From Hippasteria phrygiana (Eukaryota > Echinodermata > Asteroidea > Valvatida > Goniasteridae), in contig JAZGUH010000360.1 in the NCBI GenBank assembly GCA_037893225.1, forward strand, positions 186,001-250,000: DNA of 64,000 bases, given 5' to 3'. The position numbers and the translations under genes are program-made. Numbering within the stretch: the first letter of the stretch is position 1; each line of letters begins with the position of its first letter. Below are positions 1 to 9,979 of the stretch, piece after piece. The notes beneath the pieces are model-generated. The model did not search any database and had not been told where the DNA came from. It was given only the letters and a program-made list of their open reading frames with translations.

Positions 1-99
1 CTGAATTTGGTTGATATTTCATGCAATTATGAATGAGTAAAGCAAGTCATACCCCAGGGAATTTGACATGCATGGAGCAATAAATAGACGGTAATATGC

Positions 100-152
100 A
101 CACAGATGTTGGCCGGAAAGAAAATAAACATTGCGAGGTTTGAATTTTCTCC
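100..152 (+). repeat. Second conserved sub-block of the monomer (positions 100-152)
   Basis: This stretch, from ACACAGATG through the purine-rich GGAAAGAAAATAAAC to GAATTTTCTCC, varies little. Recurrent changes are G116T (GGCCGTAAAG), G105C (CACACATG), A127G (AATAGAC), T141A (GGTTAGAAT) and C152T (CTCTACAAG), most confined to small subfamilies. The flanking segments 4-99 and 153-182 hold most of the diagnostic variants. Confidence 0.65.
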
Positions 153-182
153 ACAAGTTTTAACTCTAGGAAGCCGCCGATG

Positions 183-231
183 ATTGCAACATGTAGCGCC
201 AGATCTAAGCTATCCATACATGTCAAAATTA
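183..231 (+). repeat. Nearly invariant sub-block of the monomer (positions 183-231)
   Basis: Reading across the array, this 49-bp part, from ATTGCAACATG to AAAATTA, is almost unchanged in every copy. The exceptions I noticed are G for C in GCTATGCATAC (3684, 6459), G for A in GCTGTCC (39314, 56437, 59445), CATTTAG (35361) and CATGTAAAAATT (48351). It contains AGATCT and both ACATGT palindromes. The uneven spread of variation is seen directly; a protein-binding role is only inference. Confidence 0.75.
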
Positions 232-463
232 CTGAATTTGGTTGATATTTCATGCAATTATGAATTAGTAAAGCAAGTCCATACCCCAGGGAATTTGACA
301 TGCATGGAGCAATAAATAGAAGGTAATATGCACACAGATGTTGGCCGGAAAGAAAATAAACATTGCGAGGTTTGAATTTTCTCCACAAGTGTTAACTCTA
401 AGAAGCCGCCGATAATTGCAACATGTAGCGCCAGATCTAAGCTATCCATACATGTCAAAATTA
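232..463 (+). repeat. Reference 232-bp monomer (long length class)
   Basis: This monomer is 1 bp longer than its neighbour because it reads GTCCATACC where the short class reads GTCATACC (extra C at 279-280). It also carries T at position 35 (GAATTAG), A at 89, G at 159, A at 169 and A at 182. From the total array length about 106 of 276 monomers are of this class. The two classes are interspersed, often alternating in runs, rather than forming separate blocks. Confidence 0.95.
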
Positions 464-745
464 CTGAATTTGGTTGATATTTCATGCAATTATGAATGAG
501 TAAAGCAAGTCATACCCCAGGGAATTTGACATGCATGGAGCAATAAATAGACGGTAATATGCACACAGATGTTGGCCGGAAAGAAAATAAACATTGCGAG
601 GTTTGAATTTTCTCCACAAGTTTTAACTCTAGGAAGCCGCCGATGATTGCAACATGTAGCGCCAGATCTAAGCTATCCATACATGTCAAAATTACTGTAT
701 TTGGTTTATATTTCATGCAATTATGAATAAGTAAAGCAAGTCATA

Positions 746-753
746 CCCTAGGG
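746..753. other. CCCTAGGG palindrome, first example of the T55 haplotype
   Basis: The C55T change turns CCCCAGGG into the perfect 8-bp palindrome CCCTAGGG (contains an AvrII site). In this haplotype the neighbouring CATGCATG palindrome is usually broken to CAGGCATG by T69G. This is the first instance; it recurs throughout the array. Confidence 0.9.
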
Positions 754-1250
754 AATTTGACAGGCATGGAGCAATAAATAGAAGGTAATATGCACACAGA
801 TGTTGGCCGGAAAGAAAATAAACATTGCGAGGTTTGAATTTTCTCCACAAGTTTTAACTCTAGGAAGCCGGCGATGATTGCAACATGTAGCGCCAGATCT
901 AAGCTATCCATACATGTCAAAATTACTGAATTTGGTTGATATTTCATGCAATTATGAATGAGTAAAGCAAGTCATACCCTAGGGAATTTGACAGGCATGG
1001 AGCAATAAATAGAAGGTAATATGCACACAGATGTTGGCCGGAAAGAAAATAAACATTGCGAGGTTTGAATTTTCTCCACAAGTGTTAACTCTAAGAAGCC
1101 GCCGATAATTGCAACATGTAGCGCCAGATCTAAGCTATCCATACATGTCAAAATTACTGAATTTGGTTGATATTTCATGCAATTATGAATGAGTAAAGCA
1201 AGTCCATACCCCAGGGAATTTGACATGCATGGAGCAATAAATAGACGGTA

Positions 1251-1259
1251 ACATGTACA
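1251..1259. other. ACATGT/TGTACA overlap made by the linked C95/T99 pair, first example
   Basis: Monomers carry either TAATATGCAC or TAACATGTAC at positions 93-102. The second form, first seen here, has two substitutions four bases apart and creates overlapping palindromes ACATGT (1251-1256) and TGTACA (1254-1259). This adds a third ACATGT to the monomer. The two changes travel together almost without exception. Confidence 0.9.
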
Positions 1260-2010
1260 CAGATGTTGGCCGGAAAGAAAATAAACATTGCGAGGTTTGA
1301 ATTTTCTCCACAAGTTTTAACTCTAGGAAGCCGCCGATGATTGCAACATGTAGCGCCAGATCTAAGCTATCCATACATGTCAAAATTACTGTATTTGGTT
1401 GATATTTAATGCAATTATGAATGAGTAAAGCAAGTCCATACCCCAGGGAATTTGACATGCATGGAGCAATAAATAGACGGTAACATGTACACAGATGTTG
1501 GCCGGAAAGAAAATAAACATTGCGAGGTTTGAATTTTCTCCACAAGTTTTAACTCTAGGAAGCCGCCGATGATTGCAACATGTAGCGCCAGATCTAAGCT
1601 ATCCATACATGTCAAAATTACTGAATTTGGTTGATATTTCATGCAATTATGAATGAGTAAAGCAAGTCATACTCCAGGGAATTTGACATGCATGGAGCAA
1701 TAAATAGACGGTAATATGCACACAGATGTTGGCCGGAAAGAAAATAAACATTGCGAGGTTTGAATTTTCTCCTCAAGTTTTAACTCCAGGAAGCCGCCGA
1801 TGATTGCAACATGTAGCGCCAGATCTAAGCTATCCATACATGTCAAAATTACTGTATTTGGTTTATATTTCATGCAATTATGAATGAGTAAAGCAAGTCA
1901 TACCCTAGGGAATTTGACAGGCATGGAGCAATAAATAGAAGGTAATATGCACACAGATGTTGGCCGGAAAGAAAATAAACATTGCGAGGTTTGAATTTTC
2001 TCCACAAGTG

Positions 2011-4785
2011 TTAACTCTAAGAAGCCGCCGATAATTGCAACATGTAGCGCCAGATCTAAGCTATCCATACATGTCAAAATTACTGAATTTGGTTGATATT
2101 TCATGCAATTATGAATGAGTAAAGCAAGTCCATACCCCAGGGAATTTGACATGCATGGAGCAATAAATAGACGGTAACATGTACACAGATGTTGGCCGGA
2201 AAGAAAATAAACATTGCGAGGTTTGAATTTTCTCCACAAGTTTTAACTCTAGGAAGCCGCCGATGATTGCAACATGTAGCGCCAGATCTAAGCTATCCAT
2301 ACATGTCAAAATTACTGTATTTGGTTGATATTTAATGCAATTATGAATGAGTAAAGCAAGTCATACCCTAGGGAATTTGACAGGCATGGAGCAATAAATA
2401 GACGGTAATATGCACACAGATGTTGGCCGTAAAGAAAATAAACATTGCGAGGTTTGAATTTTCTCCACAAGTGTTAACTCTAAGAAGCCGCCGATAATTG
2501 CAACATGTAGCGCCAGATCTAAGCTATCCATACATGTCAAAATTACTGAATTTGGTTGATATTTCATGCAATTATGAATGAGTAAAGCAAGTCATACCCC
2601 AGGGAATTTGACATGCATGGAGCAATAAATAGACGGTAATATGCACACAGATGTTGGCCGGAAAGAAAATAAACATTGCGAGGTTTGAATTTTCTCCACA
2701 AGTTTTAACTCTAGGAAGCCGCCGATGATTGCAACATGTAGCGCCAGATCTAAGCTATCCATACATGTCAAAATTACTGTATTTGGTTTATATTTCATGC
2801 AATTATGAATCAGTAAAGCAAGTCATACCCTAGGGAATTTGACAGGCATGGAGCAATAAATAGAAGGTAATATGCACACAGATGTTGGCCGGAAAGAAAA
2901 TAAACATTGCGAGGTTTGAATTTTCTCCACAAGTGTTAACTCTAAGAAGCCGCCGATAATTGCAACATGTAGCGCCAGATCTAAGCTATCCATACATGTC
3001 AAAATTACTGAATTTGGTTGATATTTCATGCAATTATGAATTAGTAAAGCAAGTCCATACCCCAGGGAATTTGACATGCATGGAGCAATAAATAGAAGGT
3101 AATATGCACACAGATGTTGGCCGGAAAGAAAATAAACATTGCGAGGTTTGAATTTTCTCCACAAGTGTTAACTCTAGGAAGCCGCCGATGATTGCAACAT
3201 GTAGCGCCAGATCTAAGCTATCCATACATGTCAAAATTACTGAATTTGGTTGATATTTCATGCAATTATGAATGAGTAAAGCAAGTCATACCCCAGGGAA
3301 TTTGACATGCATGGAGCAATAAATAGACGGTAATATGCACACAGATGTTGGCCGGAAAGAAAATAAACATTGCGAGGTTTGAATTTTCTCCTCAAGTTTT
3401 AACTCCAGGAAGCCGCCGATGATTGCAACATGTAGCGCCAGATCTAAGCTATCCATACATGTCAAAATTACTGTATTTGGTTTATATTTCATGCAATTAT
3501 GAATGAGTAAAGCAAGTCATACCCTAGGGAATTTGACAGGCATGGAGCAATAAATAGAAGGTAATATGCACACAGATGTTGGCCGGAAAGAAAATAAACA
3601 TTGCGAGGTTTGAATTTTCTCCACAAGTGTTAACTCTAAGAAGCCGCCGATAATTGCAACATGTAGCGCCAGATCTAAGCTATGCATACATGTCAAAATT
3701 ACTGTATTTGGTTGATATTTAATGCAATTATGAATAAGTAAAGCAAGTCCATACCCCAGGGAATTTGACATGCATGGAGCAATAAATAGACGGTAACATG
3801 TACACAGATGTTGGCCGGAAAGAAAATAAACATTGCGAGGTTTGAATTTTCTCCACAAGTTTTAACTCTAGGAAGCCGGCGATGATTGCAACATGTAGCG
3901 CCAGATCTAAGCTATCCATACATGTCAAAATTACTGAATTTGGTTGATATTTCATGCAATTATGAATGAGTAAAGCAAGTCATACCCTAGAGAATTTGAC
4001 AGGCATGGAGCAATAAATAGAAGGTAATATGCACACAGATGTTGGCCGGAAAGAAAATAAACATTGCTAGGTTTGAATTTTCTCCACAAGTGTTAACTCT
4101 AAGAAGCCGCCGATAATTGCAACATGTAGCGCCAGATCTAAGCTATCCATACATGTCAAAATTACTGAATTTGGTTGATATTTCATGCAATTATGAATGA
4201 GTAAAGCAAGTCATACCCCAGGGAATTTGACATGCATGGAGCAATAAATAGACGGTAATATGCACACAGATGTTGGCCGGAAAGAAAATAAACATTGCGA
4301 GGTTTGAATTTTCTCCACAAGTTTTAACTCTAGGAAGCCGCCGATGATTGCAACATGTAGCGCCAGATCTAAGCTATCCATACATGTCAAAATTACTGAA
4401 TTTGGTTGATATTTCATGCAATTATGAATGAGTAAAGCAAGTCATACCCCAGGGAATTTGACAGGCATGGAGCAATAAATAGACGGTAATATGCACACAG
4501 ATGTTGGCCGGAAAGAAAATAAACATTGCGAGGTTTGAATTTTCTCCACAAGTTTTAACTCTAGGAAGCCGCCGATGATTGCAACATGTAGCGCCAGATC
4601 TAAGCTATCCATACATGTCAAAATTACTGAATTTGGTTGATATTTCATGCAATTATGAATGAGTAAAGCAAGTCATACCCTAGGGAATTTGACAGGCATG
4701 GAGCAATAAATAGACGGTAATATGCACACAGATGTTGGCCGGAAAGAAAATAAACATTGCGAGGTTTGAATTTTCTCCTCAAGTT
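2011..4785 (+). repeat. 12-monomer higher-order unit, copy 1 (2775 bp)
   Basis: This segment recurs immediately downstream with an offset of 2775 bp (12 x 231 + 3). Private markers shared with copy 2 are GCTATGCATAC (3684/6459), CCCTAGAGAA (3991/6766), TTGCTAGG (4068/6843) and GGCCGTAAAG in the same monomer. The one difference I found is 3736 A against 6511 G. The near-identity implies a recent direct duplication. Confidence 0.9.
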
Positions 4786-7560
4786 TTAACTCTAAGAAGC
4801 CGCCGATAATTGCAACATGTAGCGCCAGATCTAAGCTATCCATACATGTCAAAATTACTGAATTTGGTTGATATTTCATGCAATTATGAATGAGTAAAGC
4901 AAGTCCATACCCCAGGGAATTTGACATGCATGGAGCAATAAATAGACGGTAACATGTACACAGATGTTGGCCGGAAAGAAAATAAACATTGCGAGGTTTG
5001 AATTTTCTCCACAAGTTTTAACTCTAGGAAGCCGCCGATGATTGCAACATGTAGCGCCAGATCTAAGCTATCCATACATGTCAAAATTACTGTATTTGGT
5101 TGATATTTAATGCAATTATGAATGAGTAAAGCAAGTCATACCCTAGGGAATTTGACAGGCATGGAGCAATAAATAGACGGTAATATGCACACAGATGTTG
5201 GCCGTAAAGAAAATAAACATTGCGAGGTTTGAATTTTCTCCACAAGTGTTAACTCTAAGAAGCCGCCGATAATTGCAACATGTAGCGCCAGATCTAAGCT
5301 ATCCATACATGTCAAAATTACTGAATTTGGTTGATATTTCATGCAATTATGAATGAGTAAAGCAAGTCATACCCCAGGGAATTTGACATGCATGGAGCAA
5401 TAAATAGACGGTAATATGCACACAGATGTTGGCCGGAAAGAAAATAAACATTGCGAGGTTTGAATTTTCTCCACAAGTTTTAACTCTAGGAAGCCGCCGA
5501 TGATTGCAACATGTAGCGCCAGATCTAAGCTATCCATACATGTCAAAATTACTGTATTTGGTTTATATTTCATGCAATTATGAATCAGTAAAGCAAGTCA
5601 TACCCTAGGGAATTTGACAGGCATGGAGCAATAAATAGAAGGTAATATGCACACAGATGTTGGCCGGAAAGAAAATAAACATTGCGAGGTTTGAATTTTC
5701 TCCACAAGTGTTAACTCTAAGAAGCCGCCGATAATTGCAACATGTAGCGCCAGATCTAAGCTATCCATACATGTCAAAATTACTGAATTTGGTTGATATT
5801 TCATGCAATTATGAATTAGTAAAGCAAGTCCATACCCCAGGGAATTTGACATGCATGGAGCAATAAATAGAAGGTAATATGCACACAGATGTTGGCCGGA
5901 AAGAAAATAAACATTGCGAGGTTTGAATTTTCTCCACAAGTGTTAACTCTAGGAAGCCGCCGATGATTGCAACATGTAGCGCCAGATCTAAGCTATCCAT
6001 ACATGTCAAAATTACTGAATTTGGTTGATATTTCATGCAATTATGAATGAGTAAAGCAAGTCATACCCCAGGGAATTTGACATGCATGGAGCAATAAATA
6101 GACGGTAATATGCACACAGATGTTGGCCGGAAAGAAAATAAACATTGCGAGGTTTGAATTTTCTCCTCAAGTTTTAACTCCAGGAAGCCGCCGATGATTG
6201 CAACATGTAGCGCCAGATCTAAGCTATCCATACATGTCAAAATTACTGTATTTGGTTTATATTTCATGCAATTATGAATGAGTAAAGCAAGTCATACCCT
6301 AGGGAATTTGACAGGCATGGAGCAATAAATAGAAGGTAATATGCACACAGATGTTGGCCGGAAAGAAAATAAACATTGCGAGGTTTGAATTTTCTCCACA
6401 AGTGTTAACTCTAAGAAGCCGCCGATAATTGCAACATGTAGCGCCAGATCTAAGCTATGCATACATGTCAAAATTACTGTATTTGGTTGATATTTAATGC
6501 AATTATGAATGAGTAAAGCAAGTCCATACCCCAGGGAATTTGACATGCATGGAGCAATAAATAGACGGTAACATGTACACAGATGTTGGCCGGAAAGAAA
6601 ATAAACATTGCGAGGTTTGAATTTTCTCCACAAGTTTTAACTCTAGGAAGCCGGCGATGATTGCAACATGTAGCGCCAGATCTAAGCTATCCATACATGT
6701 CAAAATTACTGAATTTGGTTGATATTTCATGCAATTATGAATGAGTAAAGCAAGTCATACCCTAGAGAATTTGACAGGCATGGAGCAATAAATAGAAGGT
6801 AATATGCACACAGATGTTGGCCGGAAAGAAAATAAACATTGCTAGGTTTGAATTTTCTCCACAAGTGTTAACTCTAAGAAGCCGCCGATAATTGCAACAT
6901 GTAGCGCCAGATCTAAGCTATCCATACATGTCAAAATTACTGAATTTGGTTGATATTTCATGCAATTATGAATGAGTAAAGCAAGTCATACCCCAGGGAA
7001 TTTGACATGCATGGAGCAATAAATAGACGGTAATATGCACACAGATGTTGGCCGGAAAGAAAATAAACATTGCGAGGTTTGAATTTTCTCCACAAGTTTT
7101 AACTCTAGGAAGCCGCCGATGATTGCAACATGTAGCGCCAGATCTAAGCTATCCATACATGTCAAAATTACTGAATTTGGTTGATATTTCATGCAATTAT
7201 GAATGAGTAAAGCAAGTCATACCCCAGGGAATTTGACAGGCATGGAGCAATAAATAGACGGTAATATGCACACAGATGTTGGCCGGAAAGAAAATAAACA
7301 TTGCGAGGTTTGAATTTTCTCCACAAGTTTTAACTCTAGGAAGCCGCCGATGATTGCAACATGTAGCGCCAGATCTAAGCTATCCATACATGTCAAAATT
7401 ACTGAATTTGGTTGATATTTCATGCAATTATGAATGAGTAAAGCAAGTCATACCCTAGGGAATTTGACAGGCATGGAGCAATAAATAGACGGTAATATGC
7501 ACACAGATGTTGGCCGGAAAGAAAATAAACATTGCGAGGTTTGAATTTTCTCCTCAAGTT
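4786..7560 (+). repeat. 12-monomer higher-order unit, copy 2 (2775 bp)
   Basis: This is the tandem copy of 2011-4785. Its left edge is a hybrid monomer joining the end type of the unit (CCTCAAGTTTT) to its start type (AACTCTAAG), so the crossover lies between 4785 and 4793. Its right edge returns to CCTCAAGTTTTAACTCC at 7560, as unequal crossing over predicts. Confidence 0.9.
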
Positions 7561-7791
7561 TTAACTCCAGGAAGCCGCCGATGATTGCAACATGTAGCGC
7601 CAGATCTAAGCTATCCATACATGTCAAAATTACTGTATTTGGTTTATATTTCATGCAATTATGAATGAGTAAAGCAAGTCATACCCTAGGGAATTTGACA
7701 GGCATGGAGCAATAAATAGAAGGTAATATGCACACAGATGTTGGCCGGAAAGAAAATAAACATTGCGAGGTTTGAATTTTCTCCACAAGTG

Positions 7792-9979
7792 TTAACTCTA
7801 AGAAGCCGCCGATAATTGCAACATGTAGCGCCAGATCTAAGCTATCCATACATGTCAAAATTACTGAATTTGGTTGATATTTCATGCAATTATGAATGAG
7901 TAAAGCAAGTCCATACCCCAGGGAATTTGACATGCATGGAGCAATAAATAGACGGTAACATGTACACAGATGTTGGCCGGAAAGAAAATAAACATTGCGA
8001 GGTTTGAATTTTCTCCACAAGTTTTAACTCTAGGAAGCCGGCGATGATTGCAACATGTAGCGCCAGATCTAAGCTATCCATACATGTCAAAATTACTGTA
8101 TTTGGTTGATATTTAATGCAATTATGAATGAGTAAAGCAAGTCATACCCTAGGGAATTTGACAGGCATGGAGCAATAAATAGACGGTAATATGCACACAG
8201 ATGTTGGCCGTAAAGAAAATAAACATTGCGAGGTTTGAATTTTCTCCACAAGTGTTAACTCTAAGAAGCCGCCGATAATTGCAACATGTAGCGCCAGATC
8301 TAAGCTATCCATACATGTCAAAATTACTGAATTTGGTTGATATTTCATGCAATTATGAATGAGTAAAGCAAGTCATACCCCAGGGAATTTGACATGCATG
8401 GAGCAATAAATAGACGGTAATATGCACACAGATGTTGGCCGGAAAGAAAATAAACATTGCGAGGTTTGAATTTTCTCCACAAGTTTTAACTCTAGGAAGC
8501 CGCCGATGATTGCAACATGTAGCGCCAGATCTAAGCTATCCATACATGTCAAAATTACTCTATTTGGTTTATATTTCATGCAATTATGAATCAGTAAAGC
8601 AAGTCATACCCTAGGGAATTTGACAGGCATGGAGCAATAAATAGAAGGTAATATGCACACAGATGTTGGCCGGAAAGAAAATAAACATTGCGAGGTTTGA
8701 ATTTTCTCCACAAGTGTTAACTCTAAGAAGCCGCCGATAATTGCAACATGTAGCGCCAGATCTAAGCTATCCATACATGTCAAAATTACTGAATTTGGTT
8801 GATATTTCATGCAATTATGAATTAGTAAAGCAAGTCCATACCCCAGGGAATTTGACATGCATGGAGCAATAAATAGAAGGTAATATGCACACAGATGTTG
8901 GCCGGAAAGAAAATAAACATTGCGAGGTTTGAATTTTCTCCACAAGTGTTAACTCTAGGAAGCCGCCGATGATTGCAACATGTAGCGCCAGATCTAAGCT
9001 ATCCATACATGTCAAAATTACTGAATTTGGTTGATATTTCATGCAATTATGAATGAGTAAAGCAAGTCATACCCCAGGGAATTTGACATGCATGGAGCAA
9101 TAAATAGACGGTAATATGCACACAGATGTTGGCCGGAAAGAAAATAAACATTGCGAGGTTTGAATTTTCTCCTCAAGTTTTAACTCCAGGAAGCCGCCGA
9201 TGATTGCAACATGTAGCGCCAGATCTAAGCTATCCATACATGTCAAAATTACTGTATTTGGTTTATATTTCATGCAATTATGAATGAGTAAAGCAAGTCA
9301 TACCCTAGGGAATTTGACAGGCATGGAGCAATAAATAGAAGGTAATATGCACACAGATGTTGGCCGGAAAGAAAATAAACATTGCGAGGTTTGAATTTTC
9401 TCCACAAGTGTTAACTCTAAGAAGCCGCCGATAATTGCAACATGTAGCGCCAGATCTAAGCTATCCATACATGTCAAAATTACTGTATTTGGCTGATATT
9501 TAATGCAATTATGAATGAGTAAAGCAAGTCCATACCCCAGGGAATTTGACATGCATGGAGCAATAAATAGACGGTAACATGTACACAGATGTTGGCCGGA
9601 AAGAAAATAAACATTGCGAGGTTTGAATTTTCTCCACAAGTTTTAACTCTAGGAAGCCGGCGATGATTGCAACATGTAGCGCCAGATCTAAGCTATCCAT
9701 ACATGTCAAAATTACTGAATTTGGTTGATATTTCATGCAATTATGAATGAGTAAAGCAAGTCATACCCTAGGGAATTTGACAGGCATGGAGCAATAAATA
9801 GAAGGTAATATGCACACAGATGTTGGCCGGAAAGAAAATAAACATTGCGAGGTTTGAATTTTCTCCACAAGTGTTAACTCTAAGAAGCCGCCGATAATTG
9901 CAACATGTAGCGCCAGATCTAAGCTATCCATACATGTCAAAATTACTGAATTTGGTTGATATTTCATGCAATTATGAAT
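7792..9979 (+). repeat. Diverged third copy of part of the 12-monomer unit (offset 3006)
   Basis: This segment matches 4786-6973 at an offset of 3006 bp (13 monomers). At least six single-base differences were seen, including 5035 C/8041 G, 5554 G/8560 C, 6459 G/9465 C, 6766 A/9772 G and 6843 T/9849 G. It is therefore older than the 2011/4786 duplication, where I saw only one difference. Confidence 0.85.

Larger units (their letters stand above)
1..231 (+). repeat. Reference 231-bp monomer (short length class)
   Basis: This is the first complete monomer in the phase used here. It has A at 4, G at 13, C at 20, G at 35, a single C in GTCATACC at 48, C at 55, T at 69, C at 89, T at 95, C at 99, G at 116, T at 159, G at 169 and G at 182. 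By hand count it has 48 G and 41 C (38.5% GC) and six CpGs, at 89, 114, 134, 175, 178 and 196. It contains the 8-bp palindrome CATGCATG (67-74), AGATCT (201-206) and two ACATGT palindromes (189-194 and 218-223). No internal subrepeat of useful length was seen. Confidence 0.95.

Noticed and set aside
107..147. CENP-B-box-like motif around GTTGGCCGGAAAG
   Set aside because: The essential TTCG and CGGG cores of the CENP-B box are absent on both strands of the monomer.
110..147. Internal RNA polymerase III promoter (A box TGGCCGGAAAG, B box GGTTTGAATTT), hinting at a tRNA-derived origin
   Set aside because: The B-box-like part lacks the key C of GGTTCGA, the A-box-like part has one mismatch, and only about 16 bp separate them, too close for a tRNA-type promoter. 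The match is probably chance.
225..241. Hairpin AAATT-ACTG-AATTT across monomer junctions
   Set aside because: The stem is only 5 bp of A/T and is broken in all T4 monomers, so it is unlikely to be a functional structure.
746..753. Telomere-like CCCTA/TAGGG in CCCTAGGG
   Set aside because: It is a single palindrome per monomer made by C55T, with no tandem TTAGGG or related telomere repeats.
3955..4211. Apparent gap in the open-frame pattern (also 6730-6986 and 36089-36372), as a possible insertion
   Set aside because: The sequence is ordinary satellite. In the first two cases the TTGCTAGG change adds a stop; in the third, private changes in a divergent monomer break the frame.
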